DNA of 64,000 nucleotides from Incurvaria masculella. Lineage: Eukaryota; Arthropoda; Insecta; Lepidoptera; Incurvariidae. Every line of letters starts with the position of its first letter. Within the stretch, counting starts at the first letter, position 1. The position numbers and the translations under genes were made by a program. Below, in pieces: positions 56,541-64,000 of the stretch. The stretch spans positions 6,835,001-6,899,000 of the forward strand of contig OX335656.1 of the NCBI GenBank assembly GCA_946894095.1. The letters run 5' to 3'. The notes below the pieces were generated by a model that did no database searches, was not told the DNA's origin, and saw nothing but the letters and a program-made list of their open reading frames with translations.

Positions 56541-56853
56541 GAAAAAACTGGCCAAGTGCGAGTCGGACTTGCACACGAAGGGTTCCGTACCATCGTACAA
56601 GATTTTACACAAAAATCACGTTTTTAATATGGGGGCCCCCTTTAATTTTTATTATTTTTAAATTTGTTGTTGTAGCGGCAAAATAAATACATACTCTGTG
56701 AACATGTTCAGCTGTCTAACAATTACGGTTCATGAGATACAGCCCTGTGACAGACGGATGGACGGACGGACGGTCGGATGGACAGACGGACGGACGGAAC
56801 AGCGCAGCCTTAGTAATAGGGTTCCGTTGGCACCCTTTGGGTACGGAACCCTA
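56541..56853 (+). mobile_element. Family B element, complete
   Basis: The most complete plus-strand copy: GAAAAAACTGGCCAAGTGCG, TCCGTACCATCGTACAAG, AATATGGGGGCCCCCTTTAA, a GACG microsatellite of about 12 imperfect units (56752-56797) and GGTACGGAACCCTAAG at the end. The frame at 56698-56994 merely reads through it. Confidence 0.85.
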
Positions 56854-57039
56854 AGACGTCAACTATATTTTGTTTTCGACCAGCACAGTTTTTATAGGCT
56901 CAATTATAAAATGAAGTGTTCTGGAATGAACTCGGTTGCGATAGCTAACATGATCAATAGTGTGTGTATGGTAGATTTTGCTACAGTTCAGTAAAGAATG
57001 CAGAAAGTATGCGGAGTTTATCTAACGGACAAATTTTGA

Positions 57040-57340
57040 AATGACTGTTAGAGAGCGAGAAAGGAGTGCTAAGATGGTTTGGGTGACGAAAGAATAACGA
57101 AACAAATTTACAGAGCAGATGTGAGCGGAAATGTCGAGCCCGGGCGGCCTATGAGAACGTACTGCGACCAAGTCGATGTAATACTTCGTAAATGTCCGGT
57201 ACATAGCAGCCATAATCGTAGAGCATGTATGAAAATATGTATGTCTGTAGATGAAGCGAAATATGTGTGCTGTGATCATACCGTATGGCGCTCCATCATC
57301 TTTGCCTACCCTCTGGGAAAGCTGCGTGAAGGTATGTATG
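57040..57340 (+). pseudogene. LINE reverse transcriptase C-terminal remnant
   Basis: Open frame 57079-57360 reads RITKQIYRADVSGNV, PGRP, RTYCDQVDVILRKC, NRRACMKICMSVDEAK and WRSIIFAYPLGK. The upstream sequence in other frames fits a preceding ERESAKMVW segment. This RGRP..T..DQ..V..NRRACM..DEAK..C.D...WRS..AYP pattern is the C-terminal end of a LINE protein common in moths. No upstream domains are present. The frame is open but has drifted (PGRPMRTYC for the usual RGRPRRTW). Confidence 0.72.
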
Positions 57341-57814
57341 TGTATGTAGGTTTAATTTAGACATAAAGAAGCGGTACACAGCTACAAAAACGCTTGTTTA
57401 GTCTAGTAGCATACAGCTTTTGGCGCGATGGACATTATATACTCGTAATTGCATTGCCAGATAATTTCGACTAGAAAAGTTTTAGTTCCTGATGCCAGAC
57501 TGTTGCGCTGTCCCTTTTTTACCCGATTTTCGGATTGCGGTGGCACGGTTTTGGTTACACTTATATTCTTTCACTGGGTCGCTTCATTCCACTGAGCTCA
57601 ACTATCTCCATGCTTCATGCATGCAAAATCTAAAAGATATCTGTAAAAAAAATATTATCTTGTTTTCTTCACGTTTTCAAAAATCGACCCGTGGACAATG
57701 GACTAACGGGAGAAGAAATCGTAACCCGTTTGTATGGGGGCGGCGTAGCAGCGCCGTATAAGCGCCGGCGAGTGAGTTCAGTTACGAATTCGCTTACTAC
57801 TGTTTTTCAGTGAA

Positions 57815-57915
57815 AATATGTACACGTTTTCCATCCGATTCAAAGTAACTCTACTGAAGCAAAGGAAGGATCAGACACCTAGTTCTTTCGGGAATGTGGT
57901 GTGATGGATTTGTAT
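57815..57915 (+). mobile_element. SINE family A, degraded fragment
   Basis: Plus-strand scrap with CACGTTTTCCATCC, ACACCTAGTTCTTTCGGGAA and TGTGGTGTGATGG in order. No head, and the tail is unrecognisable. Confidence 0.55.
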
Positions 57916-58339
57916 CAAATTAATTTACATTAGGTGTGATATTAACCTAAGATGTCGAGTTAGCTGGAAAATAAACTGAAGTATTTTTAATAAGGTTGGA
58001 ATTGAGAGACCTTTAAAAATCCTTATGACGATCGTCAATAGCAATCAACGGATAAAAAGGCTTCTGACATAGAACGTTTTTTAAAAAAACTACCCAATCG
58101 CTCAGCTAAAATTCATCCGAAAAATAGTCCCATTTCAACATGAAAGCGGTATAAGTACCAAAATGAGATAATCATTTGATTTCACCCGAAGCAGCCCCAG
58201 CTCGGGGCGAACGCCTCCAAACAGACTTTTATTCAATTTGTATTATCGAATTGAAGGTGCCGCGTGATTCGGTTAACCGTCGGAGGAAAGGATCTTCTCA
58301 CTTAACAAATTCCACCCGATACCGACCTGACAGGCGCGC

Positions 58340-58352
58340 GGGGGGGGGGGGG
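58340..58352 (+). repeat. Poly-G tract, 13 bases
   Basis: Uninterrupted G run following CAGGCGCGC in an otherwise unique GC-rich patch; no associated repeat family seen. Confidence 0.9.
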
Positions 58353-58717
58353 CCGCTTTCTCCTGAGACAAACTTGAAATATGCTCTGTCTAAAAAGCCT
58401 TCCGGACGGCACGTGGGTGGAGAACACGCCGCTTGGATCCGTTGGCTAGCTAGAATGAATATTTTCACTTGATTTTGATTTTCAAGAGATGATTTCTATT
58501 CGATATTGTGTAATAGTAGTTTCTAGTTACATATATCTATATATATATTTGATATATTTGCTAAATCCCCGTCATCTATTAAATAGGGCACACATTGTGT
58601 TGATATCAGATCCCAAAATCGAATTTCTTGATGACTGGCAATATTTTTTGTTTTTTTTAATATCTCAGTGATCATTAAGTCCATATAATTCCTTCCATAT
58701 GTTTAATCAAAATAATA

Positions 58718-59644
58718 GGTTGGGGAAAAAGTTTCTTCGCATTTTTTAAGAAAATTCAAAACATTTTTTAATATGGTTTATTTACATTTAACTAAAGTAT
58801 GTAGGTACCATTTTGTTCGATAACTTTTTGCCATCTTGTAGGTAGGGACATGATCCCATTGCTATAGAAATATTGGGACTTCTGATCAATATACCGCGAC
58901 AAGTGGTTTTGGCAGTCCTCTCGTGATGTTAACCTGACACTGCCTAAAGAATTCTGAAGAGACCTAAACAGGTGGAAATCTGAAGGTGCAAGGTCAGGAC
59001 TATACGGCGGATGCATTAACACCTCCCAGCCAAACTCTCTTAGTTTTTGCTGAGTGGCTAAAGATGTGTGAGGTCTAGCCGGTTCATTAGGTTTCTTTCA
59101 GTGAGCTCGTGAGGTACCCAAATATCGAGCTTTTTTGTGTACCCAGTTCTTTTCAAATGCGCCAAAACTGTTTTGTGGTCAATTCCTAGTTCTTCAGCTA
59201 CGTCGTAACTACTGATATGCCGATCTTGCTCCACTTTTTCAAAAATGGCATCCATTTTACCCGTAATAGGGCGACCAGAGCGACGTGCATCTTTGACATC
59301 AAAATTTCCGGATTGAAAACGCTTAAACCAAATTTGTGCTACTCTCACAGACACTGCACTAGGTCCATAAACATCGCAAATTTTTTTCGCGGCTTGCGTT
59401 GCATTTTTACCTTTTTTGTAGTAAAATTTTAAAATGTATCGAATTTCTTCATTAGATTCAGTCATTTTGACAGTACGAAAAACAAATGAGAATCACACAT
59501 TTTCCTAATTTGAATTTGGAATTATGTTCTTTAAAATTTAAACTTTCAATGATACCAAAACCAGCCAGATACAAATAGTATAGCCAAAGAGATTTTATTA
59601 CAAGTTCATACATACTATAATGCGAAAAGACTTTTTCCCCGACC
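58718..59644 (-). mobile_element. Internally deleted mariner, non-autonomous copy
   Basis: A 927-bp copy of the same mariner as the complete element at 60752-62030, with the same terminal inverted repeats and a perfect TA duplication at both sides (58716-58717 and 59645-59646). It lacks one internal block of 352 bp, corresponding to 61114-61465 of the complete copy; the length difference between the copies is exactly this deletion. By eye I counted about seven base differences in the shared sequence, so the two copies separated recently. The flanks differ, so these are two insertions and not a segmental duplication. Both ends are intact, so the copy could be moved in trans by the neighbouring transposase. 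Confidence 0.95.
58792..59465 (-). pseudogene. Mariner transposase, internal deletion with frameshift
   Basis: The 352-bp deletion removes codons about 129 to 246 and, not being a multiple of three, shifts the frame. The upstream part (59058-59465) still encodes 135 aa: the first 129 residues of the transposase, with the helix-turn-helix region and the WVPHEL motif, then six out-of-frame residues. The downstream part (58792-59022) keeps the C-terminal 74 residues in another frame, including YSPDLAPSD. Catalytic residues D153 and D245 are gone, so no cutting activity is possible. Compared with the intact copy the N-terminal part has a few substitutions, such as S2 to T and D69 to G, while the C-terminal part is unchanged. 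Confidence 0.93.
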
Positions 59645-59714
59645 TATTATATATCAGTTTCTTCCATATGATTAATACGCAATACAAGTTACTAAATTAA
59701 AACATCTGGTCAAA

Positions 59715-59760
59715 ATATATGCCTACCGCATTCCCGAATAAATTAGGGTTATGGTAATAC
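59715..59760 (-). mobile_element. SINE family A scrap
   Basis: CCGCATTCCCGAATAAATTAGG is a minus-strand piece of the family A distal body, lying just outside the deleted mariner. Too short to say more. Confidence 0.4.
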
Positions 59761-59955
59761 CTTCAGGACCAGACCACAGCTAGGTTCAATGGTCGGACGG
59801 TAACACAAAAGATACTGACGGTGCCCCGTTTTGGATAACATTGATTATCCTTTATTTGCGCACCCGAGCTACGAAAGCTGATAGATTAATGATGCATACC
59901 GTATCTATTTAGACAATAAGAATTTAATTAATTCCATAACGTAATCATCTTTTTG

Positions 59956-60355
59956 AGCGGCTCGTAGCCTAGTGGCGCCGGGACTGGTTTAGCGTACCAG
60001 GGTTCAATTCCGACATGCACCACTGCCTTTCTCTTTTCGAGTTCGATAAGTGCATTTCGTCACGAATGCGAGCTGCTCCATGGTTCCGAATCCATGTAAA
60101 ACTTTAGGTCCCCTTACCCTATTAGGTGGTAGGGTTTAAGCCCGCCCGGGTTAGTAACATCGCATTGGATGAAAGATGGTCGAAGCGGCAATGAAAAATT
60201 GTCAGTGTTTTCCATCCAGTTCAATGTAGCCGTGCTCATAATGGGAAGGTCCTGGCATGGCACCTAATTCCTTCGGGAATGTGGTGTATTAGGCTAATAT
60301 CATAACGGTAGTTGTGTGGTATTAGCCATCCATGTCAGGTCGCATAATATAAAAA
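59956..60355 (+). mobile_element. SINE family A, full-length, tRNA-type head
   Basis: About 400 bp, collinear with the copy at 31809-32219 from head to tail. The A box (TAGCCTAGTGG) and B box (GGTTCAATTCC) are both intact, the B box closer to the pol III consensus than in the other copy. The tail reads GGTCGCATAATATAAAAA instead of a pure A run. It sits between the two mariner copies. Confidence 0.87.
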
Positions 60356-60402
60356 CTAGTAGCTCAGTTGTCACATAAGCAGACAACCTGAGTTTTTGTG
60401 AT

Positions 60403-60745
60403 ATACTCCCCCTAATAGGTGGTATGGTTAAGCCCGCCTGATTCGGATTGGATGAAAAGATGGTCAATGATTCAAAGTTTTCTTTCAGCGATTTTAGTGC
60501 ACATTTTTTTAACACTTCGACAAATGTCATGCAGATAAGACAAGTAACATTCATATAAACAATGTCGTTACATCATGTTATCAAAAGTTTTAATGAAAAT
60601 AGAGCCAACTCTCTATAATTGTCCATGTTTTCCATCCAGTTCAATTTAGCCGTGCTCACAAAAGGAACGTCCTGTAGTGCGGTAATGCGGTGTGTTGGAC
60701 TAATATCATAACGGTGGGTTTGGTATTAGCCCAGTCACATACAAA
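60403..60745 (+). mobile_element. SINE family A, broken copy next to the complete mariner
   Basis: Two collinear pieces: 60403-60468 (AATAGGTGGTATGGTTAAGC, GGATGAAAAGATGGTC) and 60617-60745 (ATTGTCCATGTTTTCCATCC, ACTAATATCATAACGGTGGG). They are separated by about 150 bp of AT-rich sequence I cannot classify. The mariner inserted six bases after the tail. Confidence 0.65.
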
Positions 60746-60751
60746 TATATA

Positions 60752-62030
60752 GGTTGGGGAAAAAGTTTCTTCGCATTTTTTAAGAAAATTCAAAACATTT
60801 TTTAATATGGTTTATTTACATTTAACTAAAGTATGTAAGTACCATTTTGTTCGATAACTTTTTGCCATCTTGTAGGTAGGGACATGATCCCATTGCTATA
60901 GAAATATTGGGACTTCTGATCAATATACCGCGACAAGTGGTTTTGGCAGTCCTCTCGTGATGTTAACCTGACACTGCCTAAAGAATTCTGAAGAGACCTA
61001 AACAGGTGGAAATCTGAAGGTGCAAGGTCAGGACTATACGGCGGATGCATTAACACCTCCCAGCCAAACTCTCTTAGTTTTTGCTGAGTGGCTAAAGATG
61101 TGTGAGGTCTAGCGTTATCATGATGAAAAACTACACCCCTTCTGTTGATTAATTCCGGGCGCTTTCTCTCAACTTCTTGCTTTAATCTCATCAGTTGTTC
61201 GCAGTAGAGTTCAGAATCGATGGTCCTGCCTGGTGGTAACAGCTCATAATGAATAATGCCCTTCCAATCCCACCACACACACAGCATCACCTTGTTGCGA
61301 GTTAACCCGGGTTTCGCCACAGTCTGTGAAGCTTGACCGGCCTTTGACCACGACCTTTTTCGCACGTTCTTGTCGTACGTGATCCACTTTTCATCACCAG
61401 TTATCAGCTTCTTCAAAAATGGTTCGGTTTCATTACGTCGTAATAAAGAATCACAAATGAGTACACGGTTCATTAGGTTTCTTTCAGTGAGCTCGTGAGG
61501 GACCCAAATATCGAGCTTTTTTGTGTACCCAGTTTTTTTCAAATGCACCAAAACTGTTTTGTGGTCAATTCCTAGTTCTTCAGCTACGTCGTAACTACTG
61601 ATATGCCGATCTTGCTCCACTTTTTTAAAAATGGCATCCATTTTATCCGTAATAGGGCGACCAGAGCGACGTGCATCTTTGACATCAAAATTTCCGGATT
61701 GAAAACGCTTAAACCAAATTTGTGCTACTCTCACAGACACTGCACTAGGTCCATAAACATCGCAAATTTTTTTCGCGGCTTGCGTTGCATTTTTACCTTT
61801 TTTGTAGTAAAATTTTAAAATGTATCGAATTTCTTCATTAGATTCACTCATTTTGACAGTACGAAAAACAAATGAGAATCACACATTTTCCTAATTTGAA
61901 TTTGGAATTATGTTCTTTAAAATTTAAACTTTCAATGATACCAAAACCAGCCAGATACAAATAGTATAGCCAAAGAGATTTTATTACAAGTTCATACATA
62001 CTATAATGCGAAAAGACTTTTTCCCCGACC
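60752..62030 (-). mobile_element. Complete mariner (Tc1/mariner superfamily) transposon
   Basis: A 1,279-bp DNA transposon. Its ends are imperfect terminal inverted repeats: the left end reads GGTTGGGGAAAAAG and the right end, on the opposite strand, GGTCGGGGAAAAAG, with three mismatches over the first 26 bases. The left end is preceded by TA, the usual mariner target. The right end is followed by AT rather than TA, so one flank has probably mutated or lost a base. About 179 bp of leader lie between the right repeat and the transposase start, and about 74 bp between the stop and the left repeat. Length and layout are those of a full mariner. The element lies 1.1 kb from a deleted sister copy and directly after a family A SINE remnant. 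Confidence 0.96.
60826..61851 (-). CDS. Mariner transposase, intact, 341 aa
   Basis: Cut-and-paste transposase that binds the terminal repeats, excises the element and inserts it at TA dinucleotides in the nucleus. The frame is open from ATG to TAG with no stop or frameshift, and 341 residues is normal for the family (about 340-350). The first 110 or so residues form the helix-turn-helix DNA-binding region. WVPHEL, the mariner linker signature, is at 116-121. The catalytic acidic residues are D153 (in TGDEKW), D245 (in HHDNARPH) and D280 (in YSPDLAPSD). The 34 residues between the last two give the mariner D,D34D arrangement. All key residues are present, so the enzyme could be active. The start was chosen because its N-terminus matches that of the deleted sister copy. 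Subfamily is uncertain; a cecropia-like group is my guess from overall resemblance. Confidence 0.96.
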   Translation of the reverse strand: MSESNEEIRYILKFYYKKGKNATQAAKKICDVYGPSAVSVRVAQIWFKRFQSGNFDVKDARRSGRPITDKMDAIFKKVEQDRHISSYDVAEELGIDHKTVLVHLKKTGYTKKLDIWVPHELTERNLMNRVLICDSLLRRNETEPFLKKLITGDEKWITYDKNVRKRSWSKAGQASQTVAKPGLTRNKVMLCVWWDWKGIIHYELLPPGRTIDSELYCEQLMRLKQEVERKRPELINRRGVVFHHDNARPHTSLATQQKLREFGWEVLMHPPYSPDLAPSDFHLFRSLQNSLGSVRLTSREDCQNHLSRYIDQKSQYFYSNGIMSLPTRWQKVIEQNGTYIL

Positions 62031-64000
62031 ATTATATAACCATTTATGTCAAGTAATATAGAAAAGATAGACTGCTCTTCCAAGATAAGATCCACGTTCC
62101 TACTACGCTCCACTCGACACGCCCGTTTGAGTTGTGCGCCTCAGCTAAATAATGCACCGAACAAAATATCGCGGTGATTTCGACATGCCCGTGCAGCACG
62201 GCTCGTTATTCCCAAATGAGCAAAGAAAGGGCGTAATATTAGGAATTCATGGCGAGCGTCGACTTCAAAGGGAGCCGACGAGTCAGAGCGGAGGAGGCTT
62301 AAGTCGGTACATCCAGAAACAATGTTGGGCCTGCGCCTGGCGGGGATCCCGCTACATTAAAGTTTAAGCGCCGACTCGTTTGTGCTTACTCCTTTCGTAT
62401 TAAAATCGGATTGAAGTTGTTTCGGGACGGCGGCATCTTCAGAAGTCCGATACTTTGTTCCTCGACGTCTCAGGTATGCATTAGTTATTCGAGCGCAATT
62501 AAAAAGGTGTTACTGGTGAACATTCTACGTTATATCATACCACGAAAATGTATTTGATTAATTTAATTGTTTTATATGCTACGCGCGCGGCGTAGCAGTG
62601 CCACGTCGTCGGGTGCTCTCCTATTATATATATTCTGCTATTATTATATATTTTATATATTATTACTATATGTTATATATCATATTCCTGAATAAGAGTG
62701 CCAGTTGGCCATGTTGGTAGAGGACATGGCCTGGACCATGGCATAGTTAAAATAAAGTACGTAGATAATGACAATAATAACCGGAAAAGCTTTGGGTGCA
62801 CTTAAAACCTGAAACAAAAAAACAAACTTAAATAAAATGCATCTGGTATCTCATTGCATTAAAATAATGTTTGCTACTTTAATATGAAGGTCATTAATTT
62901 GATATATCGTATGAAATAGGTATCCATAAATATCGAGAAAATTCAAGGTCGAATATTTAAAAAACCATCGCTACTCGGATTGTAACATACGTTACTTTAT
63001 TATTTTCATGTTTAGGTCATATATTTCTTGAACTATACTTACGGTAGCATTCAGAACGATGTCAGTGCCTTTGCATAATCACAATGCATATCGCAAATGG
63101 ACATTTATAGTTATCTACATAATGGAAAAATACACATTTTAAGGAACCAACGGTCAAAATTCTTCTAGAAACAAAACAACAAACCACCTGGTTTTGATTT
63201 GGTTAAACAGAATTAGTACCCATCTTGTGACATATGGTTGAGGACCCGGCCCCGCTCACCAACTGATATCCGCATGGCATTCACTTAACCATGCGTCACA
63301 ACTGGCGTCACGCACAGCGTGGAAATGTACCTCAGACATCCTTTTCTTTTTAAAAAAACGAATAACTCGGATTAGACTAAATACCCTTTGTTCCCAAGAA
63401 ATGTCTTATTTTTTCTAGTGTAACAAATAAGTTATCACTTTAAATTACATTTAGCACTTCCTTTTAATTAATCCTCACATTATTTTAAATTTCAAGATCA
63501 GTTTACCGTCCCCGACCATATCTTTGAAAACTCATTTCCAAATCTCGATCCTTACAAATATTATAAAAGGCCTCCCTCGCGTTTGACATCAACTCTCCGG
63601 AGCACGTAGGCAATCCACTTATTTTAATTTTCCCTTACCCTTTCGTGCAAACTTTTTCGAGGTCAGGAACATTAATTTCCTCACGATTCCCGATTAATGC
63701 CATTAAGGTGGAGTCGGGTTGGATTGAGAATTATTAACGGACTGCTCCTCCATTTGTGGACAAAGCCTAAAATAAAATACGGACAATACATGATTTAGGA
63801 ATCTAGCGAGCACGGCTCGCCCTTTCAATGTCGTGTTAATAAGTTTGATCTTATCTATGGTTTGATCTTATAATATTGTAAAACTTGTAGAAATATGAAT
63901 CGACTTAATTTCAAAAGCGCATATCGTACAGAATTGACGAACTCGCGATAAAGCATTTAATTTAGTGTAAAGTTTAAATTACTTTTGCGCTTATCGTTTT
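62031..64000. other. Intergenic to window end
   Basis: 62090-62460 is a balanced-to-GC-rich unique block with a 71-codon frame lacking motifs. 62620-62690 is a TATATA-rich low-complexity run. The rest is AT-rich. 63228-63255 (GAGGACCCGGCCCCGCTCAC) may be a scrap of the repeat at 13136-13431. Confidence 0.45.

Larger units (their letters stand above)
57341..58717. other. Intergenic
   Basis: 57480-57780 has an 89-codon frame without motifs. 58190-58470 is a GC-rich patch with the 13-G run. 58500-58560 is TA-rich. Confidence 0.42.

Noticed and set aside
59217..59432. 71-codon plus-strand frames at 59217-59432 and 61603-61818
   Set aside because: Antisense shadows of the mariner transposase; similar to each other only because the transposons are.
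61844..62113. 89-codon minus-strand frame upstream of the transposase
   Set aside because: Reads through the mariner leader and terminal repeat into flanking DNA; no motif and a different phase from the transposase.

Overview
The window looks like non-coding DNA from the nuclear genome of an insect, most likely a moth or butterfly. It is AT-rich, packed with short reading frames that do not look like protein, and full of interspersed repeats. Three observations point to Lepidoptera: tracts of the insect telomere-type CCTAA/TTAGG unit (12277-12306, 53202-53221), remnants of non-LTR retrotransposon C-termini of types familiar from moth genomes, and several short repeat families I recognise as common there (the GAGTCGGACTCGC / GGGTTCCGTACC element, the AACCGACTTC element, and a LINE-like tail at 13136-13431). 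I found no bacterial features, rRNA operon, host exon, functional tRNA gene or CRISPR array. The only convincing complete gene is a transposase.

Layout. From 1 to about 6 kb there are decayed SINE and LINE remnants separated by unique AT-rich DNA and a few GC-rich patches. From 6 to 20 kb there are two copies of an unclassified repeat (6712-7204 and 18842-19728), the second split by a SINE. This stretch also holds two tight palindromes (8235-8265, 11341-11375), a 120-bp fold-back with CCTAA units in its loop (12130-12430), two stem-loop repeats around 9364-9446 and 18408-18518, and several LINE and SINE fragments. From 20 to 36 kb there are nested SINEs, LINE C-terminal fragments, a cluster of inverted ACGTATAAT motifs (26590-27020), an element carrying a long GTCC microsatellite (28478-28822) and a well-preserved tRNA-headed SINE (31809-32219). 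From 35.2 to 48.6 kb is the most repeat-poor part, interrupted by an AACAGT-rich element (39192-39762). From 48.6 to 57.9 kb repeats become dense again, with a SINE split by an insertion with a 10-bp target duplication, and a tandem duplication interrupted by a second tRNA-like SINE. From 58.7 to 62.0 kb lie two mariner copies about 1.1 kb apart: an internally deleted 927-bp copy and a 1,279-bp copy with an intact 341-codon transposase. The last 2 kb are unique DNA.

How the parts relate. The dominant family (family A below) is a SINE of about 380-410 bp with more than 20 copies or pieces here. All share one body and one 3' tail, but at least two kinds of RNA-derived head are attached: a tRNA-like head with pol III A and B boxes, and a head containing a stretch of 5S rRNA. 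Head swapping on a shared body, together with the intact mariner and its deletion derivative, are the most informative observations in the window. No cellular pathway is encoded here.
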